Shown here: one piece after another, positions 43,396 through 52,932 of the stretch
How positions within the stretch are numbered: the stretch's first letter is position 1
Layout: each line of letters starts with the position of its first letter
NCBI RefSeq assembly: GCF_001425235.1
Contig: NZ_LMEA01000013.1
Span: 295,113 to 359,112 of the forward strand
Length of the DNA: 64,000 nt
Origin: Devosia sp. Root413D1
GTDB lineage: Bacteria > Pseudomonadota > Alphaproteobacteria > Rhizobiales > Devosiaceae
Direction: 5' to 3'
The notes under the pieces: generated by a model
The model's database searches: none
Told to the model about the DNA's origin: nothing
What the model saw: only the letters and a program-made list of their open reading frames with translations
Translations under genes and position numbers: made by a program

Positions 43396-44532
43396 ATGAG
43401 CAACGCGCTGGCGCCCTATCGGCGCATCACCATCAAGATCGGCTCGGCGCTCCTGGTCGACGGCGCGACCGGCAAGCTCCGCGCCGCCTGGCTGGCGTCG
43501 CTTGCCGCCGACCTCGCCGCGCTGAAAGCGCAGGGCGTGTCGCTGGTGATCGTCTCCTCGGGCGCCATCGCGCTCGGCCGGCGGCTGCTCAACCTCGATG
43601 CCCGCAACCTGCCGCTCGAGCAGAGCCAGGCCGCCGCCAGCGCCGGGCAGATCGCCCTCAGCCAGGCCTGGGCCGCGGCGCTCGCCGAGCACCAGATCGT
43701 CACCGGCCAGATCCTCCTCACCCCCAACATCACCGAGGAACGGCGTTACTTCCTCAACGCCCGCACCACCATCTCGACATTGCTCGGGCTGGGCGCCATC
43801 CCGATCATCAACGAGAACGATTCCGTGGCCACCGCCGAGATCCGCTATGGCGACAATGATCGCCTCTCGGCCCGCGTCGCTACCATGATCGAGGCCGACT
43901 GCCTGATCCTGCTCTCCGATGTCGATGGGCTCTATACCGCGCCGCCGAGCAAGGACCCGAACGCCGAGCATCTCGGCTTCGTCGCCGCGATCACGCCGGA
44001 GATCGACGCCATGGCCGGTGGCGCCGCCAGCCATTTGAGCCGCGGCGGCATGACCACCAAGGTCGAGGCCGGCAAGATCGCCACCCAGGCCGGCACCGCC
44101 ATGATCATCGCCAAAGGCACCGCGGATCACCCGCTCCGCGCCCTGACCGAAGGCGCGCGCCACACCCTGTTCGCCCCCGCCGAAAGTCGGGCCCAGGCGC
44201 GCAAGCGCTGGATCATGGGCCATCTCGAGCTGCTCGGCGCCATCCATGTCGATGCCGGCGCCGCCCGCGCGCTACTCGATGGCAAGAGCCTGTTGCCGAT
44301 CGGCGTCACCCGGGTCACCGGTGAGTTCGGCCGCGGCGACGCCGTCGCCATCCTCGGCCCCGATGGACGCGAGATCGCCCGCGGCCTTGCCGGCATGGGT
44401 CGCGAGGAAGCCGACCTGGTGAAGGGCAAGAACTCCCGTGTCGTCGCCGAGCTGCTCGGCATCGGCACGCGGTCGGAACTCATCCACCGTGACAACATGG
44501 TGGTGCTGATGGGCCTGGAGGCCAAAGTCTGA
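43396..44532 (+). CDS. proB: Glutamate 5-kinase
   Basis: A 378-residue enzyme for the first step of proline synthesis: phosphorylation of glutamate. The amino-acid-kinase domain has [52 protein letters not shown] and [17 protein letters not shown] domain follows (about 280-370; [15 protein letters not shown]), as in the long ProB form. It overlaps proA by one base (TGATG), so the two enzymes are made together and the labile glutamyl phosphate can be handed over. Confidence 0.97.
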   Translation: MSNALAPYRRITIKIGSALLVDGATGKLRAAWLASLAADLAALKAQGVSLVIVSSGAIALGRRLLNLDARNLPLEQSQAAASAGQIALSQAWAAALAEHQIVTGQILLTPNITEERRYFLNARTTISTLLGLGAIPIINENDSVATAEIRYGDNDRLSARVATMIEADCLILLSDVDGLYTAPPSKDPNAEHLGFVAAITPEIDAMAGGAASHLSRGGMTTKVEAGKIATQAGTAMIIAKGTADHPLRALTEGARHTLFAPAESRAQARKRWIMGHLELLGAIHVDAGAARALLDGKSLLPIGVTRVTGEFGRGDAVAILGPDGREIARGLAGMGREEADLVKGKNSRVVAELLGIGTRSELIHRDNMVVLMGLEAKV

Positions 44533-45815
44533 TGAGCGCCGTAGAAGCTGTCGCCAACGACCTCTCCACCGTCATGCTTGAGCTCGGCCGGCGCGCCCGC
44601 GCTGCCGCCGCCGTGCTGGCCTTCGCCAGTCCCGAGAGCAAGGTGAAGGCGCTGCACGCCGCCGCCGACGCCATCGACGATCGCCGCGACGACATCCTCT
44701 CGGCCAATGCGCTCGATATGCGCGCTGCCGAGGGCAAGGGCATCTCCAAGGCCTTCCTCGACCGGCTGCAGCTCAACGACAAGCGCATCGACGCGATGAT
44801 CGAGGGCCTTCGCACCATTGCCGAGCTGCCCGATCCGGTCGGCCGCGTGCTGGCCGAATGGACCCGCCCCAACGGCATGACCATCCGCCGCGTGGCCACC
44901 CCGCTCGGCGTCATCGGCGTTATCTTCGAGAGCCGCCCCAACGTCACCGCCGATGCCGGCGCGCTGACGCTGAAGGCCGGCAATGCGGTGATCCTCCGCG
45001 GTGGCTCGGACAGCGTGAACTCGTCGCGCGCCATCCATGCCTGCCTCGTCGCCGGGCTCAAGGCCGCGGGCCTGCCGGCCGACGCGATCCAGATCGTCCC
45101 CACCACCGATCGCGCCGCGGTTGGCGAAATGCTGGCCGGGCTCGGCGGCGCCATCGACGTGATCGTGCCGCGCGGCGGCAAGACGCTGGTCGCTCGCGTC
45201 CAGTCGGAAGCGCGCGTCCCGGTGTTTGCCCACCTCGAGGGCATCTGCCACACCTATATCGACAAATCCGCCGAACTGCCGATGGCGGTCGATGTCACCC
45301 TCAATGCCAAGATGCGCCGCACCGGCGTTTGCGGCGCCACCGAAACGCTGCTGCTGCATCGCGATGTGGTGGCGACGCACCTGAAGCCGGTGATCGCGGC
45401 GCTCATCGCCAAGGGCTGCGAGATCCGCGGCGACGCGACCGTCATGGCGCTGGTCCCCGAGGCCATCGTCGCCACCGAACAGGACTGGCACACCGAATAC
45501 GAGGACGCCATCATTTCGGTGAAGGTGGTCGCCGATGTCGGCGAGGCCATCGCCCATATCGGCAAATACTCCTCGCACCACACCGAGGCGATCATCACCG
45601 AAGACCCTGCCTCGGTCGCCCGCTGGTTCAACGAGATCGACAGCGCGATCCTGCTCCACAATGCCTCGACCCAGTTTGCCGATGGCGGCGAGTTCGGCTT
45701 CGGCGGCGAGATCGGCATCGCCACCGGCAAGTTCCACGCCCGCGGCCCGGTCGGCGTCGAACAGCTGACGAGCTTCAAGTATCTGGTCGAAGGCACGGGG
45801 CAGACCCGGCCGTGA
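44532..45815 (+). CDS. proA: Gamma-glutamyl phosphate reductase
   Basis: A 427-residue NADPH-dependent reductase of the aldehyde-dehydrogenase fold, making glutamate-5-semialdehyde. Motifs include [42 protein letters not shown], the Cys region [15 protein letters not shown] and [10 protein letters not shown]. Length is normal. The 3' end is followed within 10 bases by a 143-bp palindromic element. Confidence 0.97.
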   Translation: MSAVEAVANDLSTVMLELGRRARAAAAVLAFASPESKVKALHAAADAIDDRRDDILSANALDMRAAEGKGISKAFLDRLQLNDKRIDAMIEGLRTIAELPDPVGRVLAEWTRPNGMTIRRVATPLGVIGVIFESRPNVTADAGALTLKAGNAVILRGGSDSVNSSRAIHACLVAGLKAAGLPADAIQIVPTTDRAAVGEMLAGLGGAIDVIVPRGGKTLVARVQSEARVPVFAHLEGICHTYIDKSAELPMAVDVTLNAKMRRTGVCGATETLLLHRDVVATHLKPVIAALIAKGCEIRGDATVMALVPEAIVATEQDWHTEYEDAIISVKVVADVGEAIAHIGKYSSHHTEAIITEDPASVARWFNEIDSAILLHNASTQFADGGEFGFGGEIGIATGKFHARGPVGVEQLTSFKYLVEGTGQTRP

Positions 45816-45957
45816 CTGATAGAGACGGCCCCCTCCCATCCTCCCCCATGAAGGGGGAGGTGCCGCATCCAGCGCTTGGCACGACCAAGCCGCAGCCTCG
45901 ACCTTCCTTCACCTCCCCCTTTATGGGGGAGGCCGGGAGGGGGCCGTCTCTATCAGT
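45815..45957. repeat. 143-bp MITE-like element with perfect 23-bp terminal inverted repeats
   Basis: The left end (45815-45837, beginning ACTGATAGAGACGGCCCCC) is the exact reverse complement of the right end (45935-45957). Inside lie a second pair, CTCCCCCATGAAGGGGGAGG and CCTCCCCCTTTATGGGGGAGG-like, and a non-repeated centre. It encodes nothing. It lies between proA and nadD. A diverged relative with the same GATAGAGACGGCCCCCTCCC end is at 54395-54621. Confidence 0.8.
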
Positions 45958-45975
45958 CGGCGAGGCCCCGCGCAC

Positions 45976-46599
45976 ATGACTCTCCCCCCCGACATCATCG
46001 CCCTCCCCCCCTTCGGCTCGGGCCTGCGCATCGGGCTGTTCGGCGGCAGCTTCAACCCCATCCATGAGGGCCACCGGCTCGTTGCCGAGCAGTGCCTGAA
46101 GCGCCTCGACCTCGATGCGGTTTGGCTGCTGGTCTCCCCCGGCAACCCGCTGAAGGACCATTCCGAGCTCGCGCCGCTCGAGGCCCGGGTTCGTGCGGCA
46201 CGCGCGCTCACCGCCAACCCGCGCATCTACGCCACCGGCGTCGAGGCTGCGCACCGCTTCCATTTTACCGTCGATACGCTCGAGTGGCTGGTCGCCGCCT
46301 GCCCCGATACCCGCTTCGTTTGGATCATGGGCGCCGACAACCTCAGCCAGTTCGATCGCTGGGAGCGCTGGCAGGATATCGCCGCGCTCTTGCCGATCGC
46401 TGTCTACGCCCGACCCGGCTCGACCTTCCGCGCTACGGTGAGCAAGGCGGCGATCGCGCTCAAAAAGCACCGCCTGCCCGAAGCGGCTGCCGAGGCGCTT
46501 GCCACCAGCGAACCGCCCGCCTGGGTGTATCTGCACGGCATCACTTCGCCGCAGTCTTCGAGCGCCATCCGGGCGCGCAGCAAAGCTTCAGTCAAATGA
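45976..46599 (+). CDS. nadD: Nicotinate-nucleotide adenylyltransferase
   Basis: A 207-residue nucleotidyltransferase of NAD synthesis. GLFGGSFNPIHEGH holds the HxGH ATP-binding motif (residues about 22-33), WIMGADNLSQFDRW is the family's central strand, and ITSPQSSSAIRAR is the C-terminal ISSTxIR-like motif. Its place between proA and rsfS is standard in rhizobial-type genomes. Confidence 0.95.
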   Translation: MTLPPDIIALPPFGSGLRIGLFGGSFNPIHEGHRLVAEQCLKRLDLDAVWLLVSPGNPLKDHSELAPLEARVRAARALTANPRIYATGVEAAHRFHFTVDTLEWLVAACPDTRFVWIMGADNLSQFDRWERWQDIAALLPIAVYARPGSTFRATVSKAAIALKKHRLPEAAAEALATSEPPAWVYLHGITSPQSSSAIRARSKASVK

Positions 46600-46780
46600 T
46601 TGAACCCGGCCGCCTTGCAGAACGCCAAACGAAGCGTCATATTGAAGGAGTAGTGGTTATTCGCCACTCAGGATGGGACAGGATTGATAGCTACGCTTGC
46701 GCTAGCCTTTCGACCCAACAACCAAGGACAGCTGAAACACGCATGAACCGTGCTCGTGTTGCATGGGCTGAGGCCATTTG

Positions 46781-47167
46781 ATGGCATCGCCCAAAAAGAA
46801 GACCGAAACCGCACCGGTGGCCGAGGCCCCGGAACCCCACATGATCGATCTGGTGCTGCAGAGCCTTGACGACGCCAAGGCAGAGCAGACCGTTGCCATC
46901 GACATCACCGGCAAGTCGTCGCTCACCGACCATATGGTGGTGACCTCCGGCCGGTCGAACCGTCACGTCAGCGCCGTCGCCGACCAACTGGTCAAGGTGC
47001 TGCGCGAGCATGGCTTCGGCAAACCGCGGATCGAAGGACTGCCGCACGCCGACTGGGTGCTGGTCGATGCCGGTGACGTCATCGTTCACATCTTCCGGCC
47101 CGAAGTGCGCGAGTTCTACAACATCGAGAAGATGTGGGCGGCCGATTTCGCTGCCGACGGCCGCTAG
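46781..47167 (+). CDS. rsfS: Ribosome silencing factor RsfS
   Basis: A 128-residue DUF143 protein: MIDLVLQSLDDAKAEQTVAIDI, DHMVVTSGRSNRHVSAVADQLV and the terminal DWVLVDAGDVIVHIFRPEVREFYNIEKMWAAD. It binds L14 of the 50S subunit and blocks subunit joining under starvation. ATG 46781 was chosen over an adjacent TTG; a 12-codon frame (MNRARVAWAEAI) ends on the same A and might be a coupled leader. Confidence 0.95.
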   Translation: MASPKKKTETAPVAEAPEPHMIDLVLQSLDDAKAEQTVAIDITGKSSLTDHMVVTSGRSNRHVSAVADQLVKVLREHGFGKPRIEGLPHADWVLVDAGDVIVHIFRPEVREFYNIEKMWAADFAADGR

Positions 47168-47185
47168 TCCGTCGGCACCTCAGCC

Positions 47186-47665
47186 TTGCGCATCGCCATC
47201 GCCGCCATCGGCCGGATGAAGCAGGGCCCCGAGCGTGAGCTGGTCGCGCGCTATCTCGATCGCGCCAAAGCCGCGGGCAAGCCGCTCGCGCTGACCGGGT
47301 TCGACGTGCTCGAATTCGCCGAGTCCCGCGCCGCCACCACTGAGGGCCGCAAGGCCGACGAAGCGACGACCCTCCGCTCCGCCCTCCCCGAAGGCATTCG
47401 CATCGCACTCGACGAGCACGGCAAGACCATGCAGTCGGCTGCCTTCGCCAATCAGCTTGCCCGCTGGCGCGACGACGGCCGCCCGGCCGTCAGCTTCATC
47501 ATCGGCGGCGCCGACGGGCTCGACCCCGCTTTCGTGCGCGAAGCCGACCTGACGCTCAGCTTCTCCCCGCTCACCTGGCCGCACCAGCTGGTTCGCATCA
47601 TGCTGGCCGAGCAGCTCTATCGCACCACCACCATCCTCTCGGGACATCCATACCACCGCGAGTGA
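47186..47665 (+). CDS. rlmH: 23S rRNA (pseudouridine-1915-N3)-methyltransferase
   Basis: A 159-residue SPOUT methyltransferase ending with the family hallmark LSGHPYHRE; SFIIGGADGLDP and the preceding IRIALDEHGKTMQS form the SAM-binding knot. The start is TTG at 47186: it gives the expected RIAIAAIGRMK N-terminus, while the next ATG would remove the first strand. It follows rsfS by 18 bases, as in most bacteria. Confidence 0.95.
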   Translation: MRIAIAAIGRMKQGPERELVARYLDRAKAAGKPLALTGFDVLEFAESRAATTEGRKADEATTLRSALPEGIRIALDEHGKTMQSAAFANQLARWRDDGRPAVSFIIGGADGLDPAFVREADLTLSFSPLTWPHQLVRIMLAEQLYRTTTILSGHPYHRE

Positions 47666-47724
47666 CACCGGTTGCCGTCGCTCGAGGGGCGTGCCATCTG
47701 GAGACGTCGAAGCTCGGGGCAAGC

Positions 47725-48522
47725 ATGCAGAAACCGATCGTCCATCACATCCCGGTCTGCCCGTTCTCGCAGCGGCTGGAAATCCTGCTGGCCCTCAAAG
47801 GCCAGCGTGACGCCGTTACCTTCTCGGTCGTCGACATCACCCGTCCGCGTCCACCCGAACTGCTGCAATTGAGCGGCGGCAGCACGGCGTTGCCGATCCT
47901 CGAAACCGCTGACGGCGTGCTGAAGGAAAGTCTCGTCATCCTCCGCTATCTCGACGAGACGTTCGCCGAGACGCCGATCGCCCGCGCCACGCCCTATGAG
48001 CGGGCGGTAGAAAACATGCTGATCGCCCTGGAAGGCGATTTTACCTCGAGCGGCTACCGCCTGGTGATGAACCAGGACAAAGATCGGCGCGGGGCGCTGC
48101 ACGACGCCGTCCTCACCCAGTATCGTCGCCTCGAAGCGCTCCTTGCGAGCCACAATCCCGGCGGAACCTTCCTGTTCGAGCGCTTCGGGCTCGCCGAGGC
48201 AGTCTTCACCCCGATGTTCGTGCGGTTCTCCTTCCTCGCCTATTTCGAGGGTTTCGAGCTGCCTGCCGAAGGCTTCGAGCGCGTCAGCCGCTGGCGCGCC
48301 GCCTGCCTGGCGCATCCGGCAGCTCAGCAAGTAAGCAGTGAGGAAGTGGTCAAGGCCTACTACGACTATGCCCGCGGCGCCGGCAACGGTGCGCTGCCGG
48401 CAGGGCGGACGCGTTCCAGCTTCGTTTTCGAGCCGTATTGGGGCGGACGCCCCTGGCCTCCCAAAGACAAGTACGGCCCCGGCGCGACCGATGCGGAGCT
48501 GGGCCTGCTCGCCGCGGGCTGA
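47725..48522 (+). CDS. Glutathione S-transferase family protein
   Basis: A 265-residue GST. The thioredoxin-like N-terminal domain has HIPVCPFSQRLEILLALKG with a CPFS active site of the omega/beta type and STALPILETADGVLKES for gamma-glutamyl binding; the helical C-terminal domain runs from about 85 to 225, followed by a Trp/Pro-rich tail (EPYWGGRPWPPKDKYGPG). ATG 47725 gives the proper fold start. It is an extra gene between rlmH and the EnvC-like gene. Confidence 0.85.
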   Translation: MQKPIVHHIPVCPFSQRLEILLALKGQRDAVTFSVVDITRPRPPELLQLSGGSTALPILETADGVLKESLVILRYLDETFAETPIARATPYERAVENMLIALEGDFTSSGYRLVMNQDKDRRGALHDAVLTQYRRLEALLASHNPGGTFLFERFGLAEAVFTPMFVRFSFLAYFEGFELPAEGFERVSRWRAACLAHPAAQQVSSEEVVKAYYDYARGAGNGALPAGRTRSSFVFEPYWGGRPWPPKDKYGPGATDAELGLLAAG

Positions 48523-48617
48523 ACTTTCCGCCCCCGCCATCCAAAAGACAAACCCCCGGACTATCGGGCTCTGCGCTATGGTCGCGTGACCATGATTCGG
48601 GTGAACCAGGAAGTTTG

Positions 48618-50129
48618 ATGCCGGCAACGGGCTGGTCGAGACGTGCAATTGCTGCGGGCGCCGCTTTGGCGCTGGCGCTTGCCACCGCCGCGCTCGCCCA
48701 ACAGGCGACGCCGGAAGCTCCCGTCGCCGCGCCGGATGCCACGGCCCCCGCTGCCGCCCCTGCCGAAACGACTGCGCCGGCCACCGCTCCTGCCGATACA
48801 ACGCCCGCCGACGCGCCGCCCCCCGGCGGGACCGCTGCCCCCGATCTCAACCTCCGCCCCGCCGTCGATGCCGCGGCGCCCACCATGGCGACATCAGGCG
48901 CGCCCGCCGATCCCGAGATGGCCGCTCAGCAGCAGGCCCTCGACGACATCGAGGCCTCGATCTCCGTCACCAAGGAGCGCGCCGACGCTCTGAAAAAAGA
49001 GATCGCCGACATGCAGGGCGATCGCACCAAGCAGAACGCCGCGCTGATCGCCGCGGCCGAGCGGGTGAAGCGCGCCGAAACCGATATCGTCGCGCTCGAG
49101 GACAAGCTCGGCGAACTGATCGTCCAGGAACTCGAAGTCCGCGGTCGCCTCGACGGCGCCGACGAGAATATCTCCAACGTCCTCGCCGCGCTCGAGCGGA
49201 TTTCGCGCAACCCGCCCCCGGCGCTGATCGTCAATCCGTCCGATGCACTCGGCTCCGCCCGCTCCGCCATCCTGCTCTCCGCCATCATGCCAGAGCTGCA
49301 GAAGAAGGCCGACACCGTGATGGCCGACCTCAGCGAGCTCGGCAAGATCAAGGCCGATGCACTCGAGCAGCAGGGCAAGCTCGAGGCGAACCTGCAGATC
49401 CTCGAGGAAGAGCAACTGCGCATCGGCACGCTGATCGCCGCGCGCAAGGAGAACGAGAACCGCGCCACCACGGCGCTCGCCGCCGAAGAGGCAGAGGCGC
49501 AGGCGCTGGCCGACAAGGCCACCTCGCTGAAGCAACTGATCGACGACCTGCAGAAGCGCGCCGCCGCCGTCGCCACTGCTGCCGAGGCGACCGCCACGGC
49601 GAACGCCGGCGGCAGCACCCCGACGCTCGACAAGGACACCGTCCGCCTCGCCCTCGCCAACACCGATCGCAGCGAGCCGGCAGTGCCGTTCGCCCAGGCC
49701 AAGGGCTTCCTCACCATGCCCTCAAGCGGCGTCACGGTGATCGATTATGGCGCCGGTGACGGCTTCGGCGGCATCTCGCGCGGCCTCTCGGTCGTCACCC
49801 GCGCCGACGCCCAGGTGGTCTCACCCGCCGATGGCTGGGTGATGTTCCAGGGCGACTACCTCAATTATGGCCAAATCGTCATCCTCAATGCCGGTCAGGA
49901 TTACACCATCCTGCTGGCGGGCCTCGCCAAGGTCGATGTGCAGATCGGCCAGTTCGTGATGATGGGAGAACCCGTCGGCACCATGGGATCACAGACAATT
50001 GGCCGTACCGTCGCGACCAGTGCTGGTGTCTCCCGTCCGACCCTCTATATTGAAATGCGAAAGAACAACGAGCCCGTTGACCCCACGGGATGGTGGTCGG
50101 TGGCTTCTGTTCCAACCCAGAGTGGATAG
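48618..50129 (+). CDS. EnvC-like murein hydrolase activator (degenerate M23/LytM domain)
   Basis: A 503-residue exported protein. A Sec signal (RRAIAAGAALALALATAALAQ) precedes an Ala/Pro/Thr-rich linker (about 28-85), a long coiled coil (about 95-330; ALDDIEASISVTKERADALKKEI...) and a C-terminal LytM-like domain (about 385-500; VVSPADGWVMFQGDYLNYGQIVIL, LYIEMRKN). The HxH metal motif expected near YTLYAHL is ILLAGL here, so zinc binding is lost; EnvC-type activators of amidases show the same. It probably acts in septal peptidoglycan splitting. Next to ctpA, as usual. Confidence 0.88.
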   Translation: MPATGWSRRAIAAGAALALALATAALAQQATPEAPVAAPDATAPAAAPAETTAPATAPADTTPADAPPPGGTAAPDLNLRPAVDAAAPTMATSGAPADPEMAAQQQALDDIEASISVTKERADALKKEIADMQGDRTKQNAALIAAAERVKRAETDIVALEDKLGELIVQELEVRGRLDGADENISNVLAALERISRNPPPALIVNPSDALGSARSAILLSAIMPELQKKADTVMADLSELGKIKADALEQQGKLEANLQILEEEQLRIGTLIAARKENENRATTALAAEEAEAQALADKATSLKQLIDDLQKRAAAVATAAEATATANAGGSTPTLDKDTVRLALANTDRSEPAVPFAQAKGFLTMPSSGVTVIDYGAGDGFGGISRGLSVVTRADAQVVSPADGWVMFQGDYLNYGQIVILNAGQDYTILLAGLAKVDVQIGQFVMMGEPVGTMGSQTIGRTVATSAGVSRPTLYIEMRKNNEPVDPTGWWSVASVPTQSG

Positions 50130-50135
50130 AATTTG

Positions 50136-51491
50136 ATGCGCTTGACGCCCCTCCGCATAGTCGCTTCGATGGCTGCCGTGTTCACGCTCGGCCTCGCCTG
50201 TGCACCGCTCATTGCGCAGGACCAGACGCCGGCCGTCGACGCCGCGGCTCCCGCCAGTACCCCGCGCACCACCGACGAGGTCTATTCCGATCTCGACCTG
50301 TTCGGCGAAGTGTTCGACCGCATCCGCGCCGAGTATGTCGAAGCTCCCGATGAGCGCAAACTCATTCACGCGGCGCTGCAGGGCATGCTGACCTCGCTCG
50401 ATCCCCATTCGGGCTATATGGAGCCGGTCGAGTATTCCGACGTGCAGGAGGATACCTCCGGCCAGTTCGGCGGCCTCGGCATCGAAGTGCAGATGGAAGA
50501 CGGGGTGATCAAGGTCGTCTCGCCCATCGACGATACCCCGGCCGCCAAGGCCGGCATCCTCGCCAACGATTTCATCGTCGAGCTCGACGGCACCCAGGTG
50601 CAGGGCCTGACCCTCGACCAGGCGGTCGAGAAGATGCGCGGCCAGGTCGGCACCAAGATCACCGTCACCGTGGTGCGCGAAGGCGTCACCGAGCCGCTGA
50701 AGTTCGAACTGACCCGCGACGTCATCGCCACTCGCGCCGCCCGCATGACCATGGAAGGCGATGTCGGCGTCATCCGTCTCGCCCGCTTCTCCGAGCAGGC
50801 CTTTGTCGGCGTGCAGAAGGCCATCGACGACATCTACAAGGCCGCCGACGGCAAGGCGCCCAAGGGCATCATCCTTGATCTCCGCAACAACCCGGGCGGC
50901 CTCGTCGACCAGGCGGTGTTCGTCTCCGACGCCTTCCTCAAGCAGGGCGCCGTGGTGCTGACCCGCGGCCGCATCGAGCAGGAAAGCGCCCGCTACGACG
51001 CCAAGCCCGATGCGCTCGACCAGAAGCTCGCCGACGTGCCGATGGTGGTGCTGATCAATGGTGGCTCCGCCTCCGCCGCCGAGATCGTCGCCGGGGCGCT
51101 GCAGGACCACAAGCGCGCCACCGTCGTCGGCACTCGCTCGTTCGGCAAGGGCTCGGTGCAGTCGATCATTCCGCTCGGCGCCGATGGCGCCATGCGGCTG
51201 ACCACGGCGCGCTACTACACCCCGAACAACCGCTCGATCCAGGCCTCCGGCATCCAGCCCGACATCCTCATCACCCAGGATGTCCCCGAGGAGTTCAAGG
51301 GTCGCGACGAGATCATCGGCGAAGCCGCGCTGCCGGGCGAAATCGGTGGCGGCACCGAGGAGAAGGCCACGGTCGGCTCTTCGGTCTACGTCCCCGCCGA
51401 GAAGGAAAAGGACAATCAGCTGCAGTACGCCATCAAGCTGATCGACGGCCTCGAGACCAACGAGGCCTTCCCGCCCAAGGCGGCCGGTTAA
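50136..51491 (+). CDS. ctpA: Carboxy-terminal processing protease (peptidase S41)
   Basis: A 451-residue periplasmic protease with a signal peptide (LRIVASMAAVFTLGLACAPLIAQ), a PDZ domain (about 90-175; GGLGIEVQMEDGVIKVVSPIDDTPAAKAGI) and the S41 core with the catalytic Ser in LINGGSASAAEIVAGALQD and Lys in TRSFGKGSVQSI. It trims envelope proteins, often controlling murein hydrolases. ATG 50136 was chosen over a TTG just before it. It follows the EnvC-like gene by six bases, suggesting a joint role in cell-wall turnover. Confidence 0.95.
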   Translation: MRLTPLRIVASMAAVFTLGLACAPLIAQDQTPAVDAAAPASTPRTTDEVYSDLDLFGEVFDRIRAEYVEAPDERKLIHAALQGMLTSLDPHSGYMEPVEYSDVQEDTSGQFGGLGIEVQMEDGVIKVVSPIDDTPAAKAGILANDFIVELDGTQVQGLTLDQAVEKMRGQVGTKITVTVVREGVTEPLKFELTRDVIATRAARMTMEGDVGVIRLARFSEQAFVGVQKAIDDIYKAADGKAPKGIILDLRNNPGGLVDQAVFVSDAFLKQGAVVLTRGRIEQESARYDAKPDALDQKLADVPMVVLINGGSASAAEIVAGALQDHKRATVVGTRSFGKGSVQSIIPLGADGAMRLTTARYYTPNNRSIQASGIQPDILITQDVPEEFKGRDEIIGEAALPGEIGGGTEEKATVGSSVYVPAEKEKDNQLQYAIKLIDGLETNEAFPPKAAG

Positions 51492-51504
51492 CGAGACCTC
51501 AAGC

Positions 51505-51630
51505 GGCCCGGCCTCCCTCCCCCATGAGGGGAGGGATTGAGGGAGGGCGTGGTTCTGTGATCACCGATGGACCCCCACCCCCAGCCCCTCCCCTCCTAGG
51601 GGACGCGTAGCGCCCCGTGGGGGAGGGGAG
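51505..51630. repeat. G+C-rich palindromic intergenic element
   Basis: It starts GCGGCCCGGCCTCCCTCCCC, has TGTGATCACCGATGGACCCC in the centre and ends in a GGGGAGGGG run. Centre and left half are the reverse complement of the unit at 13958-14050. Fills the gap after ctpA. Confidence 0.65.
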
Positions 51631-51777
51631 CAAACAGGGTTAACGCTTCCTTACCCTTTGCCGGTCACACAATGAGCCTGATGCGGGGTGGCGATTCGCC
51701 GCCCCGTTCGATTCCCGCCGGGGCGTAGCCAGGCTTGGCCGCGCCGCCGTTCGCAGCATGGGATGAAGGCCAGACCG

Positions 51778-52932
51778 ATGACCGACCTCAGCGCGCCCCT
51801 CGTTCGCCGCAAGGCGAGGCAAGCCAAGGCCGACGCGTCCGCCGGCAGCGCTCTGCCGCGCCGCCACATCCCGGTTACCCGCATCGCCCTTGGCCTTGTC
51901 GCGCTGATCGCCGTCGGCGTCACTGCCCGCATCATGCTGGTCGATGACCCTGAGGGCGGACGCCCCAGCGCCACCGTCGATATCGCCGGCAGCAACCCCG
52001 CCAACAGCGTCGCCGGCGCCGTCGCCATGCCGCCGGGCGAAGTAACTATCACCGCCGACCCCGAGATGTACCCGGTGGCGCCCGCCGAGGCGGTGCCGGC
52101 GCCGGCCGATACCGCGCTGATCGATCCCGCGGCGCTTGACCCCGAAATGCTCGAGGAAACCGAGTTCGGCGCCATCCCGCGCATTTCGGGCACCGGCATC
52201 CGCCCCTTCGATGTCTATTCGCGTCCGTCCGACACGCCCGCCACCTCGGGCGGCAAGCCTTTGATCGCCATCGTCGTCTCCGGCCTCGGCCTCAACACCG
52301 AAGGCACGCTCGACGCCATCAGCAAGCTGCCCGAAGAAGTGACCCTCGCCTTCGCCCCCTATGGCAAGACCCTCGAGCGCACCGTCGGAGCCGCCCGCGC
52401 CGAGGGCCATGAGCTGTTCCTCGAGGTGCCGCTCGAGCCGTTCGACTACCCCGAAAACGACCCGGGGCCGGATACCCTGCTCACCGGCCAGGCGCCGCGC
52501 GACAATCTTTCGAAGCTGTTCAAGGTGATGAGCAGCTTCCCCGGCTATGTCGGGCTGATCAACAATATGGGTGCTCGCTTCACCGCCTCGGGCGCCGATT
52601 TCGGCCCGATGATGGAGGAGCTCGGAGCGCGTGGGCTCGGTTATCTCGATGATGGCTCATCCAACCGCTCGCTCGCCCCGCAGCTGGCCCGCGCCAACCG
52701 CGTCCCCTTCGGCCGGGTCAACACCATGATCGATGCCAATCCGGCGCGCGCCCCGATCCTCGCTGCCCTCTCCGACCTCGAACAGCAGGCCCGCGACAAG
52801 GGTTACGCCATCGGCATCATCTCCGCCTTGCCGGTCTCGGTCGAAGCGGTTACCGAGTGGGCCAGGGACCTCGGCGAGCGCGGGATCGAGATCGTGCCGG
52901 CCAGTGCCCTGATGGCGGGAGAACCGAGCTGA
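51778..52932 (+). CDS. Divergent polysaccharide deacetylase (YibQ/DUF610-like)
   Basis: A 384-residue membrane-anchored protein: basic N-terminus, one span at about 32-52 (ITRIALGLVALIAVGVTARIML), an Ala/Pro-rich linker, then the deacetylase-like barrel (about 168-380; LIAIVVSGLGLN, VTLAFAPYGKTLE, GHELFLEVPLEPFDYPEN, GLGYLDDGSS). The usual zinc His residues of active NodB enzymes are not evident. ATG 51778 has AAGG eight bases upstream; an in-frame ATG at 51763 is also possible. Overlaps rppH by TGATG. Confidence 0.85.
   Translation: MTDLSAPLVRRKARQAKADASAGSALPRRHIPVTRIALGLVALIAVGVTARIMLVDDPEGGRPSATVDIAGSNPANSVAGAVAMPPGEVTITADPEMYPVAPAEAVPAPADTALIDPAALDPEMLEETEFGAIPRISGTGIRPFDVYSRPSDTPATSGGKPLIAIVVSGLGLNTEGTLDAISKLPEEVTLAFAPYGKTLERTVGAARAEGHELFLEVPLEPFDYPENDPGPDTLLTGQAPRDNLSKLFKVMSSFPGYVGLINNMGARFTASGADFGPMMEELGARGLGYLDDGSSNRSLAPQLARANRVPFGRVNTMIDANPARAPILAALSDLEQQARDKGYAIGIISALPVSVEAVTEWARDLGERGIEIVPASALMAGEPS

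Noticed and set aside
44127..45839. A 570-codon minus-strand frame opposite proB and proA
   Set aside because: It spans two well-known genes on the other strand.
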